Shown: positions 46,201 to 58,042 of the stretch, piece by piece
How the letters are laid out: each line of letters begins with the position of its first letter
How positions within the stretch are numbered: the stretch's first letter is position 1
NCBI RefSeq assembly: GCF_036370855.1
Contig: NC_088102.1
Span: 72,177,601-72,241,600 of the forward strand
Direction: 5' to 3'
DNA length: 64,000 nucleotides
Origin: Dromaius novaehollandiae
Taxonomy: Eukaryota; Chordata; Aves; Casuariiformes; Dromaiidae
The notes under the pieces: generated by a model
Databases searched by the model: none
The model's input: the letters and a program-made list of their open reading frames with translations, nothing else
What the model was told of the DNA's origin: nothing
Made by a program: the position numbers and the translations under genes

Positions 46201-47663
46201 TCCTATTGATGAGGAGCTCCTAAGAAATCTGGCTCTGTTTCGAAATGACTTTGTTGCTTCTTCGTTTAGAGTGGAAACAGACATGCAGAGCACACATGAT
46301 AAGAGAGTTCCTGCAGGCAGTCATGATTCTAATGCACTGCTGGACCCTCCTCTCCTGCCTGAGCCCTTTCCCTAAGCACAGCAGCCTGGGAGACCTTGTT
46401 GGCAAAGCTCCTGCTCCCTTCCTCTTTCCCTAAGCACAGCAGCCTGGGAGACCTTGTTGGCAAAGCTCCTGCTCCCTTCCTCCTCCTCTATGTGCCCTTT
46501 TCACTGGAGTTCGGGTCAGCTTATCCAGGCCACCCTCCTGAGACATCAGCTCATCTCCTGAGCCTCACGACAGACCACTCTTGTGCTCGGCGGAGGCTCT
46601 CCTTCATTCCCTGCTTGCTGCTCTGCACTCAGGCAGATGCTGGGGAGGTTAAATGTGATGATCACAAAGGCAAAGCCCTGCCAGGGATACCACCCATGCA
46701 GAGCAATGTTGACGTGGGGGAGGTCTCCACTCCTGGCCAGACTGTGCCCTTGACCAGCAGGCTCAAGGGAACCAACACCGGTCTCCCATGACCCTCAGAT
46801 TTGTCCCCAGAGCCCCTCGGATGCTCTGGATTTGCTCCAGGTCTCTGTGGCACTGGCACTGCAAAGAGATACTGATACACAGAAGCCTAGCGTTATCGTA
46901 CTCTGAAATGCAGCTGGCTGAGCAGAAACAGAAGCAGGTGGTGAGATGCTGGCTGTTCAGCAGCCCTGGCAGATGCGTGTGCTCTGACACACAGCAGCAC
47001 TCAGGCTGCCGCTGCTGCTTCCCCGTGGGGGCTGGTGTGCAGTGGGGGAACCACCTCCTTCCTGCCTTAGGGCTGTGTCGAGTGAGTGTGGCTGTGTGGG
47101 GGCTCACAGGCTGAAGGGCACAGACCTACAGGCAACTGGGCAGCGCCTCCATCCACCCACAGGCTGCTGCGAGGGGCCCAGGAGGGGCCCAGTCCCTCCT
47201 GCCAATGTGCCATGGAGCCTGGGGCTGGGCTTGACTTGGTGCTGCCCTGGAGCTTTCTAGCCCAGAGCCAGCCCCAGTGCCTGCCCCATGTGGAGGGCTG
47301 CAGTGCGGAGGGACCTGGTGCCAGAGGTCAGCCCCACAGCAGCAAGGAGGCTGCAGCAGATGCTGCCCGCAGCACAGGACAGTCCCTGTCAAGGGAGGGC
47401 TCTTGCCGGGCTCCCTGGCATAGCGTGCCACACTCAGATCCACACAGGCTCAGGCACAGGGAGGGCCCGCACACCCTGCACCCACTGCAGCACCCAGGTG
47501 CGGAGTCCTGCTCAGATCATCATCAGGCTCCCCACGGGGACAGCCAGGCAGGCACCCACCCACTGGTGGGGAGCGCGTTTTGCCAGAAGTGGAGCCGAGA
47601 CGCATATATGGGCATGCACGGGGATGGAGAAGGTTATTGGAGGCTGGGGCTCCGTCAAATGGG
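46201..47663. other. Upstream region of gene 4
   Basis: The FISNA-like start is degraded here (WKQTCRAHMIREF near 46270). An 11-bp tandem duplication (GGGGCCCAGGA) is present near 47175. No gene is supported. Confidence 0.45.
46367..46482 (+). repeat. 58-bp tandem duplication, two copies
   Basis: TTTCCCTAAGCACAGCAGCC begins at 46367 and again at 46425, and the 58-bp unit ends in GCTCCCTTCCTC. The other spacers have one copy. Confidence 0.85.
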
Positions 47664-47751
47664 AGATAACCCTCCTGATAATGTCTCAAAACGTGCCTGA
47701 CGCCGTTGATTGGCTCCCCTGGCAGTGGGGCCTGCACCTCTGCCTATATAT
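47664..47751 (+). promoter_or_regulatory. Core promoter of gene 4
   Basis: AGATAA 47664, TGATAA 47676, ATTGG 47709, TATATAT 47745, start codon 91 bp after the TATA element. Bases after the second GATA motif differ from the other genes (TGATAATG rather than TGATAACG). Confidence 0.65.
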
Positions 47752-47835
47752 TGCCCTCCCCACCGCAGCAGTCTCTGGTGGCCCAGGAGGAGAGCGGGTG
47801 CTGGAGATTGCAGCATGGGGCAGGAGGTGTTTGGG

Positions 47836-50800
47836 ATGGCCACCACCAGCCAGTTCCTTGCCAGCGCACTGGGGCTGCTGCTGTGCGTGCAGCTCTGCAG
47901 GGGTGAGTGCCTGCGGGCTCCCCGGGGATGGAGCTGCCTGCCCCCATGCTGAGAGTGGGAGGCAGCCCTGGGGATGGGGAAGCCACAATGGGCCTGGGTT
48001 GGCCACCATGGGTCTGTGCGTGACCTGCTGGGCGAGCTTCCCAAGCAACCAGCAGAGACACCCTGCCTGGGCAGCCCTTGGGGACTCGCCGTGCCTGTGT
48101 TGCGCTGGGGACAGGGCTTTTGCCAGTGGGGCCAGACACTGAGCACATGTGGCAGGACATGTCCTCGGCCACCTCCACCTTGCATTGGGTGCCGGATATT
48201 CAGGGTCTGTATACGGCCCTGCTTTTCTTCACATCTGAGCATATGTGGCAGGATGCATGCCCCGCAGTTTTCCCCTTGCGCCAGGTGCTGGACATTGAGG
48301 GGCTGGATATGGCCTTGCCTTTCTTCACAGCTCGCATCCTGCAGTGCCCCCAGGGCTTTTCCAGACACACGGCCGTACAGTGGGACCCAAAAGCCAGGCC
48401 CACAGTGGGGAGTGGAGGCCATCAGGGCAGGGAACAGCTGTGGGACAGAGTCCCCCAGCCAGCCTGGTAGGGCAGGCTGTGCCAGGTGCCCGTGGCACCA
48501 TGCTGGGACTCCATGTCCTCCTTTGTGGTCCCACATGGGCACCCACAGGCACCGGGGAGCTGCGACTGGTTAACGGAGGCAGCCGCTGCGCCGGTCGGGT
48601 GGAGGTGAAGCACGAGGGCCAGTGGGGCACCGTGTGCAGCTATGACTTCGACTGGGATGTCCGCGGGGCCTCCGTGGTCTGCAGGCAGCTGGGATGTGGC
48701 ACCATGGCCAGGGCCTCCCCATACATGCCGTTCGGGGCAGGGGCTGGCCGGATTTGGCTGCAACCCTTCTTCTGCCGTGGCACCGAGACAGCGCTCCACT
48801 ACTGCCCCCACTTTGGCTGGGGCCAGCACTACTGTGACCACAATTGGGATGTTGGGGTGACATGCTCAGGTGAGGTTTTGGGTTACCGTGCTGGGGGGGG
48901 CAGCCCCTTGGCTGCACGCAGTTGGGAGCCAGCATGGGTATGCCCACGGCCTCCCCACCTGCGGCTCCTCGGGCACACACGGAGTGCAGGAGTGGGGCTG
49001 CAGTGCACCACTCTCATGCCCTGAGGGCACCTCTAATGCAGATGCTGTGGAGCTGAGGCTGGTGAATGGAGGTGGTCCCTGCGCAGGCAGAGTGGAGGTG
49101 AAGCTGCGGGGCCAGTGGGGAACGGTGGCAGACAACAGCTGGGAAATGGAGGACGCCGAGGTGGTGTGTCAGCAGCTGGGCTGTGGCTCGGCCAAAAGCG
49201 CACACGGCTCAACTCGCTTTGGGAAAGGGTCTGGACCAATCCATCTGGCTCTGGTGGACTGTCGTGGGGACGAGTCTGCCATCTGGGAATGCACTGTCCA
49301 GGGGTGGGGGCCATACACTGGCCCCCATGACTGGGATGTTGGCGTGGTCTGCCAAGGTAAGAGCTGTGGTGGTCACGGCCCAGGCTTTCTCGCAATTGGG
49401 GCCGTCTGTGCCAGCACCATGGCTCTGGTGGCAGCCCCTCCACAACCCCCCAGCGTGTCCCAGGGACCCCCAAGAGATCCCAGACTCTCTCCTCCGGCAG
49501 GGTTTGTGCGGCTGGTTGGCGGAGACAGTGCCTGCTTGGGCCGCGTGGAGGTCAGGCAGGGCCGAGCCTGGGCCACCCTCTGTGAAGCCCACGTGGACCT
49601 CAACACCGCCCATGTCATCTGCAAGGAGCTGGGCTGTGGAGCAGCTCTGGCCATCACTGGGGCGGCACGCTTTGGGGCAGGAGCTGGGCCCATCTGGGAC
49701 GGGGGCTTTGAGTGTGCAGGCAACGAATCCCTCCTGTCTGCCTGTGCCCGCAGGCTGCCCCATGGCCAGGGCTGCACCCACACCAGCGACGCCGGTGTCA
49801 TCTGCTCCCGTAAGAGCGTGGGGTGCGGGGCAGAGGCTGCAGCGGGGGGCGCAGGAAACGGGCAGAGGAGACAGGGATGACCTGGGCAGGGACGGGGCAG
49901 GGAGGCTGCGGGCTGGCTTGTGGCAGCCCCCAGGGGTGCGGGAAGGCAGCAGGGTGTGGGAGGCAGAGGGCTGCCATGCCTGCATGCCCCCACCATTGCA
50001 GAGCAGGGGACATGAGGCCATCATCTCCAGCACCCTTTTCTCCCTCCCAGCCTACACAGGCTTCAGGCTGGTGAACGGCAGCACAGAGTGCACAGGGCGG
50101 GTGGAGCTGGAGGCACGCGGCACCTGGGGCTCCCTCTGCGATGCCGGCTGGGACATGCCCGACGCCCAGGTGCTCTGCCACCACCTCGGCTGCGGCTTTG
50201 CAGCCTCCGTGCCCCACGGAGGGTATTTTGGGACAGGGAGCGGCCCGCTGTGGCGGGACACTTTTCACTGCAGCGGGACCGAGTCCCACCTGGGAGAGTG
50301 CCCTGCCACGGCGCTGGGGACCCCCGCCTGCTCACCGGACCACGCTGCTGCAGTCAATTGCTCAGGTGCGTGCGGGGAGGTGGCGTCAGACAGGAGGGCC
50401 TCCTGGGGAGGGGGGACCTGGCACCCCAAATGGAGGGGTGCCCCTCCCTCCCACTGCCACCAGGAGCTGTGGGACACAGGGCCCATCTGGGGAAGCAGGG
50501 CCATGTCAGGGCAGGAGGAGGGCTGAGCCCAGGCACAGGGCAGCAGGCACATGGGCAGGAGGAGGGCAGTGGGGCCGTGCTGTCCCCCAGCATCCTGTGG
50601 GACTCCTTGGCACCCCACGGTCCCCACAGTGCCTCAGGACATCTCGCCTCTGTGCGGGGACAGGTGGTGCTGAACCCCTGCGGCTGGTGGACGGGGAGAG
50701 CCGCTGCGATGTCCGCCTGGAAGTGGCCCTGGGTGGGGCCTGGGGCCGAGTCCTGCCACAGCAGTGGGATGCCAGCAGTGCCAGCGTGGTGTGCCAGCAG

Positions 50801-53800
50801 CTCCGGTGCGGCACAGTGCAGAAGGCCTATGCTGCCCCAGTGCTGCAGCCAGGCTCGAGTCCCCTGGGGCTGAGCGGGCTCCGGTGCATGGGCACAGAGG
50901 CTCGCCTGGCCCAGTGCAATGCCACCCTGCACAGCACCATGCCACCGGGCCACACCGAGGAAGCAGTGGTTGTGTGTTCGGGTGAGTGTGCCGGGAAGGG
51001 CCCCGGGGCGCCGTGGGGGACCGAGCGGCTGCCCCATCCCGGGCTGTCTCTGGCTGCAGGGAGCCGGCGGGTGCGGCTGGCGAGCGGCCCTGGGCGCTGT
51101 GCTGGGAGAGTGGAGGTCTACGTGCAGGGGACCTGGAGCCACGTCTGCGAGGACGCCTGGGACCTCTGGGACGCCACCGTCGTCTGCCGCCAGCTGGGCT
51201 GCGGCGAGACCCTGGCAGTGCCCGGCTCGGCCCACTATGGCCGGGGCTCGGGGCCAGTGTGGCTGGGCGCCGGCAGGTGCTCCGGGGCTGAGGCAACGCT
51301 CTGGGACTGCCCGGCCCCGGCCCCGGTCCTGGCCCTGGGGCAGCGTGGTTGCAAGCAGGGTGCTGGCGCAGCAGCCGTTTGCTCAGGTCAGCGGCATGCT
51401 CCACCGGGGCCAGGGAGAGCGGGGCTGTGGGACCGGCCGTGGTGCCAGCCCTCCCCACCGGCCTCCCTGACCAGCTCCCCACACCCTGGGCAGTACGGGA
51501 AGCGAGACGGCACCTTTGCCCCACTGCCCCAGCGTGTCCACTGCTTGGGGTGCTTCTCCTGGTGCCCCGGGGAGGTGGGCGGAGTGGCCAGGACAGTGGG
51601 GGTGTCTGCCCACGCCTGCCTGAGCTGTGCTTCCCCATTCTGCCCCCTTGCAGAGCTCACAGTCCTGCGGCTGGCGGGTGGCAGCGGCTGCACTGGGCGC
51701 CTGGAGGTCTTCTACAATGGGACATGGGGCAGCGTGTGCGCCAATGGCACCAGCCCCGCCACAGCCGCCGTGGTGTGCCAGCAGCTGGGCTGCGGAGCCA
51801 CGGGACGGCTGGCATCTGCTCCGGCAACCACACAGGGCTCAGGCCCTGCGTGGCTGGCCTGGGTGCAGTGCGAGCTGGGGACCGACTCCCTCTGGCACTG
51901 CCCCTCGGCACCCTGGCACCTGCAGCCCTGCGACTCCCCTGGGGACACCCACATCACATGTGACGGGGACCCTGGCGGCACCAGAGTGACTCCCACGCCA
52001 GCCAGGGCAACTGGATGCCCAGACGGCACAGCTTGCACAGGTAGCTTTGCCAGCGCAGTGGCCCCAGGGACCCTCCAGCTCGGGCTGGCGCAGCCCAGTG
52101 GAGGGGGAGCAGCTCTGGCAAGGAGACCCCAGCTGCCCGGGCACTGTCACCCCTCGGCTTCATGCAGGGGTTGGCCCTTCGGCCCAGGGGTGCCCTCCTT
52201 GGCCTCGCTGTCCTGCCAGCCACTCCCCTGCATCCCCCCATGCATCCACAGTGATGCAGGACGGGACAGGGTCCCCAGCCTCCCTCCAGCTCCGCCGTGT
52301 TTTGGTAGCTCTGCCTGCGCAGGGCAGCGTGGTGGCCCCAGGGATCCTCCAGCTGGCGCAGCCCAGTGGAGGGGGAGCAGCTCTGGCAAGGAGACCCCAG
52401 ATGCCGAGCACTGCCCTGAGCTACACGCAGTCCCCCCAGGCACAGGGGTGCCCTCCTTGGCCTCCCTGTCCCTCAAGCTGCTCCCCTGCATCCTCTCGTG
52501 GGTCCACAGTGATGCAGGATGGGACAGGGTTCCCGACATCCCTCCAGCTCTGCCGTGTTTTGGTGTCCTCACAGGTGCCCACAGGAGCCCCGCGGGGGGT
52601 GCTGGGGCCATGTCGGTGCCCACCATCCTCTGCATCGTCCTGGGCACTCTGCTCTGCCTGGCCCTGGGGGCCCTCGCTGTGCAGGCATGGCGCGCCATGG
52701 CTCGGCACAGAGGTGGGTCGCACCGGGGTTCTCCGGGGCTGAATCTACCAGGATGAGGGCCAGGGCAGAGCCAGTCAGGGCTGGGGGCCACTGATGGCTC
52801 CCGGGACTGCCTGGCCATGGGGCGGCCCAGCTGCACAGGCTGGGGACAGGCACAGCATTGGAGGCCAGGAGGCCAGTGCCAAGCGAGGGCAGGACCCGGC
52901 GAAGCACGAGGGCCAGGCAGGGGCACCAGAGCCACTCAGCGGATGGGGCACAGCAGTGGAGCTGGGCCACAGGGATATCGGGGGCACAGCTGGTGACCCC
53001 CACCATCCCACGTGCTGTGCCCATGGCCTGGGGTTATGGCTGCCCTTGCTTTCCAGGCCCTGGCAGAGCTGGGGACACAATCTCTGAGGCCGTCTATGAG
53101 GAGCTTGACTACACCCTGACGCCGGAGTACCAGGAGGTGCCCAGTGGCTCAGGTGTGTGCACCCTGACTCCCGTGCTCGGGTCAGCCCAGCCCGGCACCT
53201 CTCCCTGGGGAAGGAGGTCTCTGCGCTGAGGCCCCCACGCACCCGCTGCAGCAGCTGTGCTGGGAGCCTGGCCATGTGCTGACCACGGGGAGCTGCAGTG
53301 CAGGGCCGTATCCTGGCCCCTCACAGTCCCCGCTGTGTGGCGAGGCTGTCCTGCCCAGGGTGCTGGCTAGGCCGTGGGACTGGGCAGCCTCTCCTAATGC
53401 CCCATCCCCCAGGCTCTCCATCAGAAGGCTCAGCTACAAAGCTGCCGTATTACACCAGTGACAGTGTGGAGGTCAGCAGCCCCGCGACAGCAGCAGGTAC
53501 GGGGCCGGAGTGCAGGGCCGTGCTGCAACACGCCCAGAGGTGCAGCCCTCGTGCCGCAGCCAGTGCCAGCAGGGGCCTCACATGGTGCCTGTGCAGCATG
53601 GCCACGTGGCCCGCGGTTATTTTCTGGGCCAACACTCATGGCTGGGGATGAGCCTCTGGGCTGCTGGCTCCATCCGAGAGCTGGCAGCCCCATGCAGCAG
53701 GCCTGGCCCCCATGTCGGCACCCGCAGCTCCTTGGCCAGTGGGGGCTGGCACAACACGTCCCTGCCCTGGCCTTCGTTTCACTGCCCTGTCTGTTGCAGA

Positions 53801-54242
53801 CACCCCTGCCCTGCCCAGGCATGGCCCCCCGGACGGGTATGATGATGCTGAGGCTGTCCTGCACCCAGGAGAGGCCGCTTCTCCAGGGTCAAGCAACGGA
53901 GATGTTTCTGAGGTTGCAGTGCTGGAAGGTAAGAGGTGCCGCAGCCTGCACAGCAGCACTGGCATTCCCAGCACTGTGCCATCCCGCCGGGAGAGGTGGC
54001 TCCCCCGTGCTCTACTGCGGCGGTGGGTGGTGCCTGGGCATGGCGGGGACCACTGGCCTGGACCTGGCAGCCGGGGGATGAAATGCCCCCTAGAGGCACC
54101 GGCCATGCTGTCCGCAGCGGGGAGCCGGCCCTCGCTGAGCCACCCGGAGCTGCCAGGAGCCACGACAGATGCACCAGCTTCAGCGCCCCAAGACATGGGC
54201 TACGACGATGTTGGTGTCAGTGGCCCCAGGACATCACCGTGA
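47836..54242 (+). CDS. Gene 4: WC1/CD163L1-like receptor with seven SRCR domains and a doubled stalk segment
   Basis: Exons: 47836-47902, SRCR1 48549-48869, SRCR2 49042-49356, SRCR3 49501-49809, SRCR4 50051-50365, SRCR5 50664-50981, SRCR6 51060-51386, SRCR7 51654-52040, membrane 52575-52712, tail 53057-53152, 53413-53496, 53800-53928, 54118-54242. All splice sites are canonical, giving 976 residues, or 1154 if the 534-bp stalk segment is kept. An in-frame upstream ATG at 47815, specific to this copy, could add seven residues before the signal peptide; I keep the ATG shared by all genes. SRCR2 has its own version (NSWEMED, GWGPYTGPHDWDV), which gene 5 shares. The membrane segment differs slightly (IVLGTLLCLALGALAVQAWRAM), and the protein ends in Pro (RTSP) where the others end in Leu. 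The tail boxes VYEELDYTL, GYDDAEAV and GYDDVGVSG are intact. Confidence 0.92.
48188..48379 (+). repeat. 96-bp tandem duplication in intron 1 of gene 4
   Basis: GGTGCCGGATATTCAGGGTCTG (48188) recurs as GGTGCTGGACATTGAGGGGCTG (48284). The two copies are diverged: the first resembles gene 3 intron 1 and the second gene 1 intron 1. This suggests unequal exchange between paralogues rather than slippage. Confidence 0.7.
52041..52574 (+). other. Open 534-bp stalk/intron segment of gene 4 containing a 258-bp in-frame duplication
   Basis: The first half starts GTAGCTTTGCCAGCGCAG (gene 2/3 type). After TGTTTTG at about 52304 it restarts as GTAGCTCTGCCTGCGCAG (gene 1 type) and runs to the usual TCCTCACAG acceptor. 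The segment is open throughout (178 codons) and in frame with SRCR7 and the membrane exon. Confidence 0.65.
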
Positions 54243-54472
54243 GCATGGCGGGGCCGGGCTGTGGCAGTCCCTGAGGACACACACGGTGCCATGGGGATCT
54301 GCCCCCATGAGCCACAGGCCAGCCACAGCAGGTATCGTCTGTCTCACTAACGGCCCACTCGGGCTGGCCAGGGACTATGGGCACCATGGAGATGTGTCTC
54401 CATCATCCCCCCCACGCAGCCCTCCAGGCGCTGCCTGAGTTTGTGCTTCCACTGTGCATTTCTCTCTCTTCT

Positions 54473-54487
54473 ATTAAAAAAAATAAA
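54473..54487 (+). promoter_or_regulatory. Polyadenylation signals of gene 4 (ATTAAA, AATAAA)
   Basis: ATTAAA 54473 and AATAAA 54482, about 230 bp after the stop codon. Confidence 0.7.
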
Positions 54488-55069
54488 AAAATGTTTGGAG
54501 CCTCGGCCCCAAGGTGAGGCCTTTGGGCACACTGCTGTATCCTCAGGGGTGGCTGGGGAGGACAAGGAGCACGTCCTGCTCAGAGTGAGCTCTGTTGCAC
54601 ATAGCCAGTAACTCTCCTGCTGGCCTGGCACAACTCCAGTTAATCGCTGTTGCTGCTGCAGGTCTTTCGCCCGCACTGTCCTACACTGGGATGTTACCAT
54701 GCACGGCACCCTGACTACTGTGGCCCTCACCCGCCCCAGAGCAGCTCTGCACCAGGTCGACATTTGCCATTGCTGGTGGTGCACACTGCCCATGGCAGGG
54801 ACTGCAGTGGAGCGAGCGCTGCTCTATAGAAAGGGCCAAGCATGGGCAGCGCCGCCCGATGCAGCAGTGGTGGAGCAGCTGGCAGGCTTCCTCTCCTCGC
54901 TGGAGGTTTCCCTTGCTGTAAGGCAGGCCTGCAGCCCAAACACAAGGGCAGGACAATAGTGTGACAAGTGGAGATGTCTTGGAGGGAGGCTATGGTCTGC
55001 CTTCCTGCCTGCCACCTAGTAAAAGCCCCCATCTGGGAGAGCAGGGCAGATGCTTTGTCTCCTTGATTG
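54488..55069. other. 3' flank of gene 4
   Basis: It keeps the 86-codon frame (54699-54959) with a few substitutions. No gene is recognised. Confidence 0.4.
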
Positions 55070-57975
55070 GGGGCATCATTGGGGACCACTGAAAGCAGTC
55101 TGGCCCCATCCTCTTCACACACTCCCTTCACATATTTATACCCATCAGTACAGACCCCCCGCCCTCAGGCTTCTCTCCTCCACCATGAACAGGCCCAGCT
55201 CTCTCAGCTTTTCCTTGTATGATACATATTCCCATTCCTTCAGCATCATAGGAGCCCTTTGCTGCACTCACTCCAGGAGCTCCATGTCTCTCTCATCTTG
55301 AGGAGCCCAGAACTGCACACAGCACTCCGGACGTGGCCTCCCCAGGGCTCAGTAGAGGCACAGGATCACCTCCCTCCACCTGCTGACAACACTCTGCCTA
55401 ATGCAGCCCAGCATACCCTTGGCCTTCTTGGCCACAAGGGCACGGTCAGCTTGCTGTCCACCAGGCCTCCCAGGTCCTTCTCTGCATGGCTGCTTTCCAG
55501 CAGGTCAGCCTGTGGCGGACAGATGAGTGAACTTTTGCCTTAAACATTTCTTGGTACATAAGATGCAAGCAAACCATAACCCCAAACAAGCCACCTGTTC
55601 CCAGCAGAAACAGGACTGAGCTGCTGCGACCCCCGAAATGGTCTCCCTGCGACCACCCAGGACACACCAAGCCTGCGCTGAACCAGGGCACGATCGGGCA
55701 GAGACTTTGGGACCTGGACTGCAAATTACTGCTGCTTAACACAACTTTTATAAAACTTGCTTAGCCGCACTCCCTAGTTCAGTGAGAAAGGGCCCCAGAG
55801 CTGGTGCAGACTGGAAAGATAAGGGAGTTACAAGCAGTTTGCATTCCTATGCTTCACACTCTGGGAGGGAGGCTGTCAAGGCTTTGAAATAAGGCCTGCT
55901 TGGGCGCCAGGACCCTGGGAAACAAAGCCTCCCCTCACTGCTGAAACAGTGTTAATTAGGGGGGGTCTGGATTATATCCTCCTTGTCAGGACCTTGGAAG
56001 ATAACACCTACTGTCACTGCTGGGGCAGTGCTAATTGCTGGAACAACACCTGTTTGTCAGGGCCCTGAGAAAGAAGGGCAGAACCCGAGGAATCAACACA
56101 TTTGTCAGCAGAAACCGCAACAGTAAAGATAAGGGAGAAAAGCAGCCTGCCTGGGAACAACGATGAGACCCAATAGGGAGCAGGAGACCCCAGACCCAAA
56201 AATTACTATTGGTCTGAACTACCGCGTGAGGGGTGGGAAACTTAATTTGAAAAAGCTATAATTGCCCAGGGATTTCTTTGTTCAGGGTCCCTCTTTGGAG
56301 GCACCCAACTCGAGCTGTAACTACTGCACGCGTGTCATTCCAAACTTTTCAGCGGGAACCTAGGGTCGGACCCTGCTCGAGTTGTAATTACTGCACGCGC
56401 ATCGCTAAAATTTACACCCAGGGTGAAGAGGACCAACGGGACGCCGCTGGATCCACGGGTGGTGATATCTCTTTCTCTCTCCCCCTTTTCTCTCTCTCTC
56501 TTTCTCTTTCTCCTCCCCTTCGCCTTCTCCCCCCACCTTTTCTCCCCACTCTGTGGAAAATAAAGTTAAAAGGTTGTACGCTATTTGACCGGTTTTAGCG
56601 TCTTAATCTCGTCTTTGGGATCATAACGAACCCCCCCCCCCGATATTGGATCGGGACACAGCCACCACCCTTTACTGCTGCAGCGGGTATTCCTCCCCAG
56701 GGGCAGGCCTCTGCACTTCCCTTGATTCAGCTTCATGAGGTTCCCCTCTGCCCACCTCCCCAGACTGTCGAGCTCCCTCGGAAGGGCAGTGCATCCCTCT
56801 GGGCTATCAGCCACTCCTCCTGGTTTTCAATCATCAGCACACTTGCTGTGGGTGCACTCTGTCCCTTCATTCACGTCACTGAGGAAGAAGATGAACAGTA
56901 CTGCACCCAGCATGGACCCCTGGCAGACACCGCCAGCTACAGGCCTCCAACGAGACTTTGTGCTGCTCATCACAATCCTCTGAGCTCTGCCAGACAGCCA
57001 GTTTTCAAGCCACCTCACTGTCTGCCCATCTAACCCACACTTCCTCAGCTTGCCTGTGAGGATGTGATGGGAGACAGCGTCCAAAGCCTTGCTCAAGTGA
57101 AGGGAGACAACTTGCCCTGCTCTCCCCTCATCTACCCAGCCAGGCGCCCCATCCTAGAAGGCTCTCACGTTGGTTAAGCATGATTTCCCCCTTTGGGAAT
57201 CCATGCTCGCTACTCTGGATCACTTTCTTAGCCTCCACATGCTTGCCAATGGTGTCCAGGATGAGCTGCTCCATCACCTTGGCAGGGATCGAGGTGAGGC
57301 TGCCCAGCGTGTATTTCCCTGCACCCTCCTTCTTGCCCTCGTGGAAGACTGGAGTGGCATTGGCTCTCTTCCAGGCCTCAGGCACCTCTCCTGATCTCCA
57401 GCACCTTCCAAAGAGGACTGAGAGGGGCCTAGCAAGGACCTTGGCCAGCTCGTCAGCACCCCTGGGGGCATGCCATGAGGGTGCATGGACTTGTGGATGT
57501 CCAGTTTGCTTCAGTGATCCCTAAGTCCATCCTCCTCCACCGAGGAAAAGTCGTCCTCTCTTGAGGCTTTCTCCCTGCTCTCCAGGGCCTGGGATGTGGG
57601 GAGGGCCAGTGTTCATGGGAATGACTGCAGCAAAGCAGCATTCAGGATCTCTGCCTTTTCTGTATGCTTTGTCACCAGGGCCCTTTCCCCGGTCAGCAGT
57701 GAGCCCACAACTTCCCTTCTCCTCCTTTGGTTATTGATGGATTTAAAGAAGCCCTGCTTGCTCTCCTTCACATCCCTCAACACATTAAACTCCAAAGGGG
57801 CCTCAGAGTAGGCCTTCTGAGCCCCAGCTCTGCCTACTCGGGCAACATCCCTCTATTCCTCCCATGTTTCCTGAGGCTGGCTCCACACAAGCCCTGCTTC
57901 AGCTCTTGGCAGTTCTCCTTAAGCATGGTGTCAAACAGATGTCCCCTGGCATTGCAGTACTCTAAGAGTAGTTCA
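55070..57975 (-). mobile_element. CR1-type LINE fragment A in spacer 4-5, longest copy, split by an LTR insertion
   Basis: The element runs 55070-55510 and 56659-57975. Besides the parts seen in other spacers it keeps about 400 bp of the RT fingers region: on the - strand 57128-57385 reads EAWKRANATPVFHEGKKEGAG, SLTSIPAKVMEQLIL and SSEHGFPKGEIMLNQ. The other spacers lost this stretch between GKSCLTN and the upstream ORF2 part, so this copy shows the older, fuller state. No ORF is intact. Confidence 0.85.
55511..56658. mobile_element. Solo LTR of an endogenous retrovirus, inserted in CR1
   Basis: A 1148-bp segment is present only in this spacer. It begins TGTGGCGG, ends GGGACA and is flanked by 5-bp direct repeats CAGCC (55506-55510 and 56659-56663) that interrupt otherwise continuous CR1 sequence. 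Inside, in + orientation, there is a TATA-like element (GCTATAATTG, about 56255), a CT-rich tract (about 56468-56545), AATAAA at about 56559 and a C-run near 56630. There is no internal region, so it is a solo LTR fossil. The 5-bp duplication would suit an ERVL-like (class III) element; the family is uncertain. It postdates the array duplication, because the four other spacers lack it. Confidence 0.8.
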
Positions 57976-58042
57976 GGAAACCACAAGTGTAAGCCAGACA
58001 CATGCAGCCTCAGGCAACAAGCAAGCTAACGCTGCTGTTACT

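Noticed and set aside
50141-52756. 871-codon open frame in gene 4 from SRCR4 to the membrane exon
   Set aside because: It begins out of frame with SRCR4. The in-frame part (SRCR5 to membrane) is better explained by exons separated by short open introns; only the 78-bp intron and the stalk are kept as questions.
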